A DNA stretch of 64,000 nucleotides. Origin: Mactra quadrangularis. Its lineage: Eukaryota; Mollusca; Bivalvia; Venerida; Mactridae. Each line of letters starts with the position of its first letter. Within the stretch, counting starts at the first letter, position 1. A program made the position numbers and the translations under genes. Shown in pieces: positions 33,051 through 44,851 of this stretch. The stretch is taken from assembly GCA_025267735.1 (NCBI GenBank), contig CM046311.1, positions 20,551,020-20,615,019 of the forward strand, written 5' to 3'. The notes beneath the pieces are model-generated. The model searched no databases and had not been told where the DNA came from. It saw only the letters and a list, made by a program, of their open reading frames with translations.

Positions 33051-34080
33051 CCTACTCGCATTTGCTTGAATGACTAATTTAAAATCCGAAATTCTGCGTT
33101 TAACATGCTTTAAATTCAGATCATGGCCGAATTGTTCAAAGCGCAGTAATTGTGTAAAACGGTCTTTTAACTGTTTGCGCGTCAAGAAATAATTCCGATG
33201 ATTGACTCCATTATAATATATTAGTAAAGGTAATATTTTAAATGAAAGAAGGGAAAATACTAAATAAACTCGGTTTAGAAATAAACAAGGAAAAAATCAT
33301 TTTTGGACGAATAAATCACTTGCGAATTTTCCGAGGACGAATCAGTTTTTATGACGTCATGTAAGCGAAGTTTGTTGTCAACATGGCGGTCGTATTTAGG
33401 AGCGTTTGTAGGATTCGTCATTTGACGCGATTATTATTATTTATCATGGATTTAACCAATATTATCAGGATAATTTGTTATTCAAACTTTAAATAGACGA
33501 TAGGATATATGGATGAAAGGATTATTAAGGGAAATACACTCGCAGCGAGCCAGCGACGCTGAAAGATGTCAACCATTTTCAGAAAATGGCCAGGACGGTC
33601 TGTGTCGTGGATGACGATGATGATTTTTGAAGCCAGTTTCATTATATTTAATTTATGCGTGGCTTGGCTTTGGTAAAACAATAGTCAACCTATGTATTTA
33701 CTGTATAATGGCTGGATATTCGTCAAAATATACACAGAAAGGAATTCATTGCAAATTTTGGAGTTTGGCACTGTACAGCGTCAACGATTGAGTTTTTGTA
33801 AAATTTGAATGATACAGTAAGTGATTTAATTAAAGATTTAAATTGAAATTGTTTGAAAAGGCCCGTATTTGATTATTTTGTGTAAAATGTATTTGTTAAG
33901 TTGTCGTTAAAAGAATGAAACGCGGCCGCTTTTGATGCCCAATGTTATGATTATGTAGAAAAGTAGTCCGTCAATGCGTAGTCACGTGACTGCCGAATAA
34001 AGCAACGCTGCCGAATAAAAATAGGTTTATTTGGTCAATAGGTTTTCCTTCTAATAGATCACTTTGGGGTAGGATAAATA
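33046..34080 (+). mobile_element. Hairpin-ended element H, copy 1
   Basis: Starts at the hairpin with 'tatttatcctac' and ends with the complement 'gtaggataaata'. The interior shares an ordered set of words with the minus strand of 37440-38450: 'ttttc(a/g)gaaaatg', 'catt(a)tattt/tatt', 'tttggctttg' and 'tataatggctgg'. It contains a CRE octamer TGACGTCA at 33352-33359. Non-coding. Confidence 0.55.
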
Positions 34081-34314
34081 ATGATAATCAATTTACTTGT
34101 GTTATGCATAATCAGTTTTTCTCAAAATTTCAACTGTCCAAAAACTTTTGGAGGGCACTGTAAACAATAAATTAAAAAATAATATATAAAAATAGTTACT
34201 AAATGTTTAGACAACAATTCCTGATGGATTAAGTTTCTTTTTAAACTTAGTGGATGAAGGATATTCTTCTAATCATAGATTTCATAAAACAAATGAATTT
34301 GTCAACAGTTCAAG

Positions 34315-35652
34315 CAGGGATGAGCAGAGAGGGCGATTCGGGCAAAGAAGTCGCCCTTTCCGTTAAAACTTAGCTCTATTAGCACATCAAAGCGAAAACG
34401 AAGTCGCCGACATTTTCGGAAAATCAATGAAACAAATTATGACCCAGATTATGTCAGTCCTCGAGACCTCGATTTAACGACGGATGGAACGTATCTTACA
34501 TCCGCATTTCTTATGTAATCGACCTATCAACTACGCGGGAGTATTAGTGACTCTTTTGTTTATCAATGCCCCCTGTATATATTGTCACCTTTAAGATCAA
34601 CCAGCGTCCGCTTAAAAATCAAAAGTGCTATATGTCGGCCCGATAAGTTTGATATCGTAATTAAACGATTGAAATTAACAAACACGTGTCAAACTGTGAT
34701 ACTACAATAATAAAAGTAGATAAAGCTTTTTGGATGCTTGCCGTTAAATTGATAATTGTATTAAATTATGAGCGAGTTGTGAGGTAGTTAGAAAAGACGT
34801 AATTAGCAGTTTGTCAATGATTGCGTATGTTTTCGAGACCCACGCTATCGTCAATAAAATGAAGCAAGGTTAAATCTATGTTAGTAATTTAATAATCTTA
34901 TTATTTTGATTATAAGTTCTTCTTAATTAAGCAATAGATAAGGGGGAACTTCCCTCAATTTTTCGATTTCAAGAATAAACACCGGTTGGTTCAAGTGAAT
35001 TTATGAAAATTGTTGAAGTATTCGTCACTTAATCTATGTGTTTGCAGACTCTAAAAAATCAATAATAAGCATACATTGCTACATAATATGTTATATTTAA
35101 GAAAATGTATGTTCTTTACAGCAGACCTAATAAAATAAAAAAATATTTAAACAAAGAAGGGTCAAAAACGAGGACACTTACAACGTATTTACCAAAAATG
35201 GTCGTATATGCATTTTTAATCTTATTTGATGAACATATACTAGCAAGTAAAAATGCTAAACCTAAAAGAAGAACGTTTTATTGAAATGAAAATTAGATAA
35301 TTTAAGTTGACAATTTGATACAAAATCAATGTGTTCTGTGAATTTTGTGTAAAACATAGAACTAATAACTCAGTAACCAAACATCCAGGGAGTATTTAAT
35401 ACACTACTTGTGAGTTACAGCAGACATATCATTTACTAAATGTAATAGTAATTACATGTATTTAAAGGATAGAAGTTCTAGAAAAGTTTACATTTGAGAA
35501 GTTCATGAATACTGTTCAAAACATTCCATTCGGCTCATCGAACTTTCCCGCTTGTCTATCCTCACTTCTCCCTCACATCACTGCACTTCTCCCTAAATTA
35601 CTGGGAGGGAGAAGTCACTTCTCCCTAAATTTAGAACCCAGGCTCATCCCTG
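34315..35652. mobile_element. hAT-like non-autonomous element
   Basis: Ends CAGGGATGAGC (34315) and GCTCATCCCTG (35642-35652) are perfect 11-bp inverted repeats of hAT style, with 'gggagaag/cttctccct' words near the right end. The 8-bp flanks (agttcaag, agttggcc) match at only the first four bases, so the target duplication is doubtful. There is no transposase frame. ARL3 intron 5. Confidence 0.55.
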
Positions 35653-35805
35653 AGTTGGCCAAAAACAGTTACGAAAGTATTTTGATCTAATGGGGGAATA
35701 CATTGTATCTACTACAACAGAATTAAAAATGGCATTAGTTTTAACTCATAAATGACTTTAAGTTCATGTTTAGAAATTATATTGATGATTGTTTTTTAGC
35801 CAGAT

Positions 35806-36068
35806 TTTTTTAATGAAAAAATTCAGCTAATATTTTGGCGAAAAAATGGGCGGGTGTGGATCGGGTGAGCGGTCAAGCATCCAGTGTCATTAACAATTGC
35901 CTTTAAGTTTTTTCTTTACCATATATTTCAGCCATTTATTGTCAGATCTTTATGAAACTTCATACAATGATAACATACCATATGAAAGACAGAATTAGAA
36001 AGTAACCACAACTCTACCTGCCTTTATTATGGATTATTTTTTTTAGTTTTTAAATCCGGCTTAAATGT
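35806..36068 (+). mobile_element. MITE family M4, copy 2 (next to last ARL3 exon)
   Basis: Ends 'agccagattttttt' and 'aaatccggctt', with interior 'agctaatattttggcgaaaa' and 'gccatttattgtcagatctt' as in the copies at 29838 and 47080. It ends about 36 bp before the acceptor of the last ARL3 exon and may supply part of the polypyrimidine context. Confidence 0.75.
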
Positions 36069-36104
36069 GGTTTCCACATTACATTTCTTTTTATATTTTT
36101 GCAG

Positions 36105-36161
36105 GATGGTTTAGAGTGGGCTATGAAGCAGATGTCCTCAAGTAAAGGAAAAAAGAAATGA
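36105..36161 (+). CDS. ARL3: ARL3, last coding exon and stop
   Basis: From acceptor 'tatttttgcag' the exon reads DGLEWAMKQMSSSKGKKK and TGA at 36159-36161. It keeps phase 0 and the Lys-rich C-terminus of ARL3. The 3' UTR end could not be fixed. Confidence 0.95.
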   Translation, partial: DGLEWAMKQMSSSKGKKK

Positions 36162-37440
36162 GACTATTTGACCATATATGATTCTATTTCAATACAATAC
36201 ACAAGTCAACAATTAGTCATTCCTGTTATGATAGTACTGAAATTACTTGTAGCCCAGTCTTAATGTATATTTTATACTATAATTGATTTTCTATTCATTA
36301 ACCCGCTGAATGCAGTCTACCAAATTAAGATATAAAAGTGATTGCCAGGTCATTTAAGCAGCTGACACTATATCTTGTTAGTAGAAATTTGGTTGCCCTT
36401 AAGAAATTTTTAGTTGCCTGAACTAGAAATTGGTTGTCCTCAGAAACCAGACACCCACTAATTTCTTAGACTTATAATAGATCAATTGTGATTTGTAAAA
36501 TTTACAAAAAAAGTCTATTTAAAACTGATTGTTGGTTGACTAAAATATGATGTAAGAAATGTAACAGAAATACAACCTAAGAAATATTATCGAAAGTTCA
36601 AACCTGAATTTGGTCTTCATAGAAAAATGTGAAGTATTCAATTTTTTTTTAAAATATTTATTTAGCACTGGGTATGTTATTATGTGTTTTATGAGTATTA
36701 TGGCTTGAATTTGATAAATAGATTTTAATAGGTTTTTCTATGTTTGTGCAAGCTGTGTTTTCTATGTTCTGAACTGATAAGCATGCTACATGAAAAGATA
36801 ACTCTATTTCATTGTACTCACACTTTCAACGATCAAGTAGAAGTTTGTTTGTACCTACATAGAAAAAACAACAGACTAAAGTATTGAAAAAATCCACGGA
36901 CTTGAGTTTCTACAGAAATCTACAGAATTGAGTATTGAAAAATCCTCGGACTTGAGTATTGGATATAGCACATTTCTTTTAATAACATTAGGATTACGTT
37001 GATTTTCAAATTATTTATGAAATTTAGTTTTTACAAGCAATATATACATGTGAATGATTGATATAGTCATGCTATTAATTACATGTATCAAAAATTGTGT
37101 TTGAATTGCATCTTAAAAGAAGATTCCCTAGTCTCTTGTGAAACTATTAAAATAATCTTATCTATTAAATCAATAGTTAAAATGTATGAATCCAGACCTT
37201 TTTTTCCTTATATAACGGGGGCCTTTTGCAGATGTCTTCCCCTTCTGAAATTTCTTTAAAATAATGCAGTTTTCCACAAATGCGGAGTTTACCTTTGATT
37301 TTTTGTTCCCTTATCTATGAAATTGCGATAAAATTTCTCCAAATGTTCTATATAGAGACAGGCCCCAGGCCCCTTCCCCAAATACTGAAAAAAGGCCCTG
37401 GAATCTATATCTGCAGATATATAATTTGACCAATGGTTAT
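36162..37440 (+). other. ARL3 3' UTR or flank, no further gene
   Basis: AT-rich sequence directly after the ARL3 stop. Part must be 3' untranslated, but several candidate polyadenylation hexamers occur and none is decisive. No other feature is recognised. Confidence 0.5.
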
Positions 37441-38450
37441 ATTTATATAATTGTTAAAAATAATTTATTCTAACATAGGCACGTGCGCTTTCACTCTTTA
37501 TTCAATGTGACGTCATCTATGCTTTATTATTCAATAAAATATAGCTGGTGACGGCTGTTGAAATTTTACTCCCCACGTTAAATGAGCAAAGCCGAAAATA
37601 GCGCCCGAGTTTAAAGTGTTGACTTTAACAGAACCTTGGAACATGTCAGTAAATTTAAAACATGTACTAACCTTATTACTTGACCAAAAATGGTATAAAC
37701 TGAGTTTAAAACGATTCTAGCATAAACATGACCTACTTCAAGTTCAAGACGTTTTCTAAGTCCCAGCATTTCCCGGTTCCGCTGTCTCATTTCATCCTGC
37801 CCTTCATCCGACGATCATGCCAGCCATTATACGAAAATACAAAGATCGACTATTTAATCAAAGCCAAACTGTGCATAGCATAATATAATGGAACGGCTAC
37901 ATGGATTCTTTCAAGTTCATAATCATCCAAGCTGACAAGAGCAGCGCTGATTTCGAATCATTTTCCGAAAATCTGTCCTTGCTTGACACGCGTTCATAAA
38001 TCCAATTTATATCCAACCTTTTAAAAAATTCTCCATCGAAATGTCTGATAACACATTACTATCCAGTAAACATCCAATTATTTAAGCAGTATTTGCAATA
38101 TTCCGTCGTAAACATCAAACTTAAATGCTGCGTCATCATGTGTATACAAAATGACACTCACTGAGAGCAAGGTCGAATGTTTATTTCACGGCGCTTATTT
38201 TGAAGAATGATGTTTAATACACAAATAAAACTATGATAATTCGTATTTAGTTTTGGGTTCCTTTTTATCAATTAAGATTTTAGTATTATTTGTTTGGAAT
38301 TAGAAACAATTATCAATGAGAACTGCGTAAATAAAGGCTATTTTCGGTCTTTGCACTGGGGGGTGGATTTCAACAGCATGGCATTTTTGACAGTTAAAAA
38401 TAGTTCTATAAGTATATCTTTTCTAGGGATGCATTTTGCGATGTTAGAAT
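37440..38450 (-). mobile_element. Hairpin-ended element H, copy 2
   Basis: Minus-strand relative of 33046-34080 by ordered shared words ('tataatggctgg', 'tttggctttgat', 'gattttcggaaaatg'). The left end, 'ctatgctttattattcaata' then 'aaatatag', mirrors the arm of the hairpin at 38452-38592. It contains a CRE octamer at 37508-37515. Non-coding. Confidence 0.5.
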
Positions 38451-38451
38451 C

Positions 38452-38592
38452 GAAATAACTTACAGTTGTCTATATTTTATTGTCTAATAAAACATAGGCA
38501 CTCGTTTGATGCGCTAATTAAATCATACGCGCATCACAACTCGTGCCTATGTTTTATTAGACAATAAAATATAGACAACTGTAAGTTATTTC
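38452..38592. repeat. Near-perfect 141-bp palindrome
   Basis: Arms 'gaaataacttacagttgtct'...'aaaacataggcac' and the complement 'gtgcctatgtttt'...'gtaagttatttc', about 50 bp, essentially perfect. The inner stem is 'gatgcgc'/'gcgcatc' with 'ctcg' words around the loop. Confidence 0.9.
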
Positions 38593-39248
38593 TTAAATAA
38601 ATGCCAAAGGTTTTTTGTTTAAACTTAGATTTTGACTTGGTTAAAACATTTTTATTGAACCCCAATACATCTAAATACAGCTGAAAATATTTATATTGAA
38701 CTGCATTTAAATTTGATTTGCCTCATTTTTTACATGTTAACATGACCTAGAGCTACTTTTAGCACAGTATGGTCTACATATTACATGCTTGATGAAATCA
38801 AATATTTTGATGACTTGCACCCCTCATAATGACTTTTCAAACCTTTGTGGGGATATATTTTAAAACAAGACAATTCTTGGCCTGTTGTGCTAAGAATGAA
38901 TATTTGTATTTTCTTTAAGACAAGGGTAAGAGAATCTTTATAATTAGTTTTTTTGTCATAATTCTTTTCTTTAATTTAATTTTTTTTTTTTCATTTTATT
39001 TCTTTATTATTAACCAGAGGTCTGTTGATTTGTAGTATAATTGAAATCCTGTGATTTTATTATTATTATATTATGTATGAATACATTTATTATGTTTGTA
39101 TGTACATGTATCAACCTCGGATCTATTTACCTGTATTGGACTTACAATATGATTTGTGGGATAAAGTTTATAAGTCAGGATATCTCCTATTATTATATAT
39201 CTAATAAATCTAACCAATCAATAATCTGCATTTGTACCACGTGACTGA

Positions 39249-39314
39249 ACACAGCTTGAAAAGTCATATTGCACTCGCCTATCGGCTCGTCCAATATGAC
39301 TTTTAAAGCTGTGT
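39249..39314. repeat. 66-bp hairpin with CTCG loop
   Basis: Arms 'acacagcttgaaaagtcata' and 'tatgacttttaaagctgtgt' around 'ttgcactcgcctatcggctc'. Same loop style as the hairpins at 32.9, 38.5 and 43.1 kb. Confidence 0.85.
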
Positions 39315-39404
39315 ACTCGTCCAAATATATTTCCGTATTGTACAGTAAAATGTATAATAACCTATAATTGTCAAATAGTTTTACAATACTGGTGGCTTTG
39401 TGTA

Positions 39405-39610
39405 AGAGTAGGCATGGTTCAGTGGTAGAACAGAGCTTAGTGATCAAGAGGTCCTGGGTTTGAAACCCAATAGGGACACTGCTAATTTCATTGCTCTAGA
39501 AATTTACCTGCAATTGCTTCACTTCTTCCAGCAGTGAATGGGTACCTGTCTACACTAATGGCTCTGAATCACCACAACAAAATATGCATATAATGTGTGA
39601 GTGCATGTCT
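39405..39610 (+). repeat. SINE family D, copy 1
   Basis: tRNA-like head 'ggcatggttcagtggtagaa', B-box-like 'gggtttgaaaccc', then 'aatttacctgcaattgcttc' and 'gaatgggtacctg'. It matches 56533-56842. Confidence 0.8.
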
Positions 39611-41380
39611 TTGTTGATACTGGTTAGAATAAAATTTCCAATACAGTTGTATAGATCATTAATACAGAGTACAAGCTGAGATTTTTGTTGTTGAGTAATT
39701 TAATACTATATTGTGATCATTTACCTTTTATGTCACTTATAAGTTTTTTTTCCTTAAGGCCTAAACTAAAAACTACTTTGTTTGCCATTTACTGACCCTA
39801 AATTTTTGGGTCAGGATTGTAGGTAGGAAAATTTTTTTTTCCTAAAGCAGAATTATTAGCATAAAGAAACTATGGGAAAGTAATACGATGAACAGTTGTG
39901 ATCAATAAAAAACACCACATATTTTTAGAAAAAAATTTTTGGGTTGGCAGCATTTTGCTGCAACTCAGAAAATAAAATGTACCAATTGAAATTTAGTTCC
40001 CATGCTTGAATAAAGAATAAAATAAACAATGATTGAATAATTCTTCAAACTTCAACTTTGAATTTGTAGCAATTCAATAAATTGTACTATAGTGGAATTT
40101 TTGGAGGGCAGTGTACAATGTGTTGTTACAGCGCTAAACCACAAAAATAATGGAAATGATTAATCCCATATTCTTTGGTTGATAAAACTGGGTATATGTA
40201 TTAAATACAACAGATTTTTCTGTATTACAAAAATTCTCTCATTTCCGTCCTACTATTCACTGTAACATATCACATGTATTATGTATTAATTATTAATGAA
40301 TTTATTTTGTGTATTTATGAACTTAGATGAATTTTTAATGTTGTATGTACATGTATGTTTTAATCATTTTGTCGGCTACATTTCATTCTTGTCATCACAG
40401 TCATTGGATGATTGTTTTCTTTTTTGTTGAGCTTTTATTTCTAACTTCTGTGTGCCGTTAGACAATCACTAGATTGTAAGATGTGATAAGTTATGTTTCA
40501 CAAGAGATGATATTAAGTTAAGCTGAGAAATCTGTCACCTAACCGATACTTACCTGGTAGTTTCTTGGGTTATGTATGTTTTTTCTATTTATGAATATCT
40601 TTGTTTTGTCTCTCAAAACTAGTTAAGGACATATAGTTCTACTTTTCTTATTAAGTTGATAGGTAAGCGTTTTTAGGTTTTCTGGTCTTGTTTAAGGTTC
40701 AGAATTTTTCTGACCTAAGAATTTGTTAGACCTTTTAAAAAAATGAATTTAAAAGAAATCAAGATTTTTAAAATGTCAAACTTTCACATATGAAAGTAGG
40801 TACGTTGTGCATCAACAATTTCTTAAAAAGTCTTCTTTTTAAAAACCATAAGGCATACAGTTACCAAATTTGGCATGTAGCTTCACTGTCTACCATATTA
40901 ATATCAAGACTGTTTTTCACCAGACTGAGTGATACCAATTAACTTTATCATGTGCTTGTAGGTACATGTAATGCTTAGAAATGAAAAAAAATGTTTTCTG
41001 TGTTATTTCAAGATTTCAGTGGAGAAGTTCTTCAGATACTTGACCTTCTATGTATTCTTATGATCTGTCCATTATGCCTGTCTCATCCGTAGAACTGTCA
41101 AGAATGAAGTGCCAAATATTGCATGAGAGATAGGGAAGATTGTTAAGTTATTTTATGACATTATTGTAAAACTGATAATTTCTACATATATTTGTTGGCT
41201 TGACCAGTGGCTTGTATTGATGTTCCTTGTTATTTGAATCCCTAAACTGTACATAAAATGTTCTTTATTGTCTTCTTGTATTTTTATGTATTTGGATGAC
41301 AAGGTTTAGAACTTTTCTCAAATTTCTTTTATCTTTAAATGTGATAGACTACTAACTAGGGAATACTGAACGATACACTT
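39611..41380. other. Gene-free AT-rich stretch
   Basis: Nothing coding was recognised. One solitary Tc1-type end ('tttttggagggcagtgta') lies near 40097-40114 without a partner. Confidence 0.4.
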
Positions 41381-41386
41381 AGCATT

Positions 41387-41458
41387 TCGAGGGTTGCCTG
41401 CAAGACTGTCGTAACTCTCTTTTACTACACTTACTACAGTAATGCGGGCAACCCTCGA
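41387..41458. repeat. Inverted repeat, TCGAGGGTTGCC arms
   Basis: TCGAGGGTTGCC (41387-41398) and the complement GGCAACCCTCGA (41447-41458) enclose about 48 bp. Possibly the remains of a small fold-back element. Confidence 0.6.
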
Positions 41459-41518
41459 TTGATTTCCTGTGATATATGTATATCTATAATTCATGTATGT
41501 AAACATTCCCATAATACG

Positions 41519-41602
41519 GTTATCAATTATGAAATTTCTGTTATCAATTATGAAATTTTTGTTATCAATTATGAAATTTCTGTTATCAATTATGAAATTT
41601 CG
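41519..41602 (+). repeat. 21-bp tandem repeat, four units
   Basis: Four consecutive copies of tgttatcaattatgaaattt plus one base, the first starting ggttatcaatt. Differences between copies are one or two bases. Confidence 0.9.
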
Positions 41603-41800
41603 TTTAATCTCAAATAAACTATTTAGTATTGGTATAAGTGTAATCGAACCAACAAATCCATAGATTTCTGTTAAGAGTTATAAAAATGTCTCTCTATTTT
41701 GACATACAATTTTAGTTATTTTAGGATCAGTGACATTTTTTGTATCTGGCTTCACTATTCAAACTTAAAGTCACTTTATCCTTTTACTGATTGAGTTTTA

Positions 41801-42028
41801 GCCGCGCCCTTGGCCTAGTGGTTAGCATGACTGATTTTGAATCTGGAGAGCGCTGGTTGGAGCCGGGTCGTGGTAGGTCTGCCCTATTCATGAGTTGTCG
41901 GCCTCGTGGTAGGGTAAGTTTGTACTGGGGATAGAAAAATGTCCAGGAAACCTATAGTAGGAAGAGCTGGCCGTCGTATATATGACCTTTATATGTGTTG
42001 AATTGTTAAAAACCAATTAAAAAAAAAA
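41801..42028 (+). repeat. SINE family B, copy 3 (full-length)
   Basis: Head 'gccgcgcccttggcctagtg' and 'gttagcatg', a degraded B-box, then 'catgagttgtcggcctcgtg', 'gtccaggaaacctatagtag' and an A-rich end. More diverged in the tRNA part than the copy at 24744. Confidence 0.88.
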
Positions 42029-42677
42029 TTGAGTGTTGTAGATTTAAACATGTGCTGGGTATATACTTTTATTTACCTCAGAAACTCCATTTCATTGCTC
42101 TATGTGAGAAAGTAGACCTGTGCTTATAGAAGACTAGTGTCAAATGTCTACGGATTTCAGGAACCTTGGTTTGGTGAAACATTTGTCTCAGATGGCTCTT
42201 GGTTGTTGAAATAGGCTAACATGGAAAACAAAAAAGTGTAAAATGTTGCTCAGGACAGTTAGTAAATGAAGTATAATACTGAATTTCGTTAATTTCTGCA
42301 TTAATCATAGAATTTTGCATTTCTGTTGTTTTTAACTTTTAAAAATGGTGAAAGTTGAGTGAAAGTCATGATAAATGTATAACTGAGTAATGTATGATTT
42401 GTTTTGAACTGTGTGACAATACTTTCATTGTTTTAACTTTAATATCTGATTTATTCATTCATTCATATTTGTAATATTTTTATTTTATGTGCTATTTTCT
42501 GTATTTTTTTCCGTCCATGTTGTGCCTGTGTTGTGTCCATACATAAAAATGTTATATGGTAATTTGCTATATACTAACATTCAAATAGAAGCTGTGCATG
42601 ATAATAGCTGTTATTTAAAGGAAAAGGTCTCAATATTACTTTTTGTTTATAATTTTCAAAGATTTGAAATGTGATAT

Positions 42678-42823
42678 CAGGGGCTTGACATTATTTTTTT
42701 CAAGAAGGTTGCCCTGTTGGACAACTAGCTATATATTTAACTAGCCCAAACCAAATGTTCAGTTGCTTGAACCTAAAGTTAGGTTGTCAGGGACAATAGG
42801 ACGATCTTTAATGTGGAGCCCTG
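42678..42823. mobile_element. 146-bp hAT-like MITE
   Basis: Ends CAGGGGCTTGACATTA and the near-complement TAATGTGGAGCCCTG. No coding interior. An exact 8-bp duplication is not seen. Confidence 0.5.
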
Positions 42824-42979
42824 GATGTATTTTTATATTCTAAGGAGAATTGATATAATTTCAAATTTTCTTTCATGCATTACGGTGAAACGTCACGTTA
42901 TTGATGAAAATAAACGATGAAAACATAAATTTTATATTTTCATTGTAGTGAAAATATAACCTTATATTTTCATCGTCAG

Positions 42980-43031
42980 TGACGTCATTTTAGAGGATAA
43001 ATGACGTCATATTGGAGAAGAAATGACGTCA
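42980..43031. promoter_or_regulatory. Three CRE octamers at exact 22-bp spacing
   Basis: TGACGTCA occurs at 42980-42987, 43002-43009 and 43024-43031, in 22-bp units with similar linkers (ttttagaggataaa, tattggagaagaaa). The octamer is the consensus CREB/ATF site. It lies inside a fold-back repeat region (42932-43245), so it may belong to a mobile element and not to a host promoter. Confidence 0.8.
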
Positions 43032-43085
43032 TGTTATAATTTGTGTAAAATACATCAAATAAAACACAAAACTAAGCATGAAAGA

Positions 43086-43245
43086 AACAGAATATTCGTC
43101 AACTTTGGTGTAAGATCTTTTTTATTTCAACTTGTGAACTCAGAAAATGACATTTTCACTCGTGGCTATGCCACTTGTGAAAACATGTTTTCTGAGCTCA
43201 CTCGATGAAATAAAAATCGATCTTACACCAAAGTTGACGAATATC
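43086..43245. repeat. 160-bp fold-back hairpin
   Basis: Outer arms 'gaatattcgtcaactttggt'...'aagatc' and the complement 'gatcttacaccaaagttgac'...'gaatatcc'. Inner arms are 'ctcagaaaatgacattttca' against 'tgaaaacatgttttctgag', with centre 'ctcgtggctatgccacttgt'. A separate 11-bp stem lies at 42932-42959. Confidence 0.85.
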
Positions 43246-44094
43246 CTCTACTTCTTATTATACTTCATTTATTCAAAGGGTGTTTTTTCACTAGAATAAC
43301 ATTCTGAGTGTGTCTTGTTCATGGATTCAATATTTATTGTACTAAGTGAACATAAAACCATTGTTGACTTCATTGTCTGATATGTTTCTTGGCCTAATGT
43401 TATAATTCAGCTCATCATGTAGGAAGTTAATTACCTCGCTAAATTGTACAACAGCCAATATGAAAAATTTTCAATTCTATATTTCAAGTTGTATTTATTA
43501 TTTACATTGAATTGTTATTTAATCATACATACACTGGAGTCAAACAGTTTCTTTACATATATTAAATTTTAATGTTTTGAAGTATATTTTGCTTTATATG
43601 AAGTTATTAGTTTCACAACTAATGTACAGTTTAACATGAACCATCAGTTATGTTGTTTATGTATAATAAATATGAAACAAACAAAAAATACTACACACAA
43701 TTTGTCTGTACTAATTTTTCAATAAAAATAAGCGGAAATATAAAAAAATTCATGTGTAAATAAATTTTTGGAACCCAATGTATTTTAATTGTATCGCTAT
43801 TAATCATTCGGCATATCAAGATCTGTCTTTGATCTGTATGTGGTATTTATGTATCAGAGTTTCTTGTAGTCTCCCACGTTTTTTACCCAGCATTATGTCT
43901 ATAGTATGACATCAGTTTTGTTGGTATTGTGAATACTTATTCTAACTGTTACAAGATCAAGGTATCTCTCACATAGTGATATAGCCAGTTGAGCAGTTAT
44001 CTTGTCTTAAACATAGAATAGTTGAAATATAAAATAGATGTACAACTGTATAATTGATAGTTCTAAAGAGTGGTGCCAGGCACAGTTCAAAACC

Positions 44095-44315
44095 ACTGAA
44101 TACAGATTCTTGTTCAATTACCTCAAACGTTCCAAAACACTCCCTTAGGTTTGGGTCGGAACAACTCAACCCAAAGACAACTCAACCTGAGACAACTCAA
44201 TTCCCTACAAACGAATTGAATTGTCCAACTTTGAGTTGAGTTATCCAGGGATTGAGTTGTCTTCTGGTTGAGTTGTCCCGTACCCATGACGTTCGCTAAC
44301 GGTCGTTACTGAACA
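44095..44315 (-). mobile_element. CAACTCAAC repeat family, copy 1
   Basis: Carries five or more GACAACTCAACC-type subrepeats in both orientations, flanked by 'aacgttccaaaac' and 'gttcgctaacggtcgttact'. The same arrangement is inverted at 57042-57228. Probably a MITE with internal subrepeats. Confidence 0.7.
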
Positions 44316-44851
44316 CGCGGCAGAGTGTGTTGATAGTTTTGGACTGTGCCAGCCACCTTTGATACATGAGAGATACATTTTACTCATTTTTTGTCTATGT
44401 TTATTCTGGTTTATAACATAAATATGCATTCTTGCTGGAAAATACTAATGGGGTTTTTTATGTTGCTTCCTTTGCTATTAAACTTAAATTTCTTCATTTG
44501 ACTAAACACCTATTAGAAGTGATATGGGAGGGAGTAAGACTGCATGGGCCTTGCAAGAGTCTCTAATACATACATATGGGATTGACTTACAATTGTTTAT
44601 ATCATATATGAATATAAAGTCTGTCATTATTTAACTTGTATTTACTATTTCATTAGCATGGTTGAACATTTTCAGGTCTGATTCTGAAGTTGATTTTTGG
44701 GATTTATTGATAGGGTTCTTTTCCCCTTGTAAAAGCTAAGGATATTGAAACTTTTAACTTTTCATTCTCATTATTTTATTTTTACGAGAAGTTAGAATTA
44801 GTATTAACCTAGTAAGTCATCAAGTTGAATATTGTCATAAAACACATCAAC

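Larger units (their letters stand above)
32824..34160. mobile_element. Tc1/mariner-type non-autonomous element, TA target site
   Basis: Ends CAATGCCCTCCAAAAGTT and its near-complement ACTTTTGGAGGGCACTG, each next to TA (32822-32823, 34161-34162); 'ttggaca'/'tgtcc' follows inside. The 'CAGTGCC..CCAAAAGTT' end is typical of Tc1-like transposons. No transposase frame remains, and the interior is occupied by a different hairpin-bounded element. ARL3 intron 5. Confidence 0.75.

Noticed and set aside
34307..35660. Exact 8-bp hAT target duplication
   Set aside because: The flanks agttcaag and agttggcc share only four leading bases.
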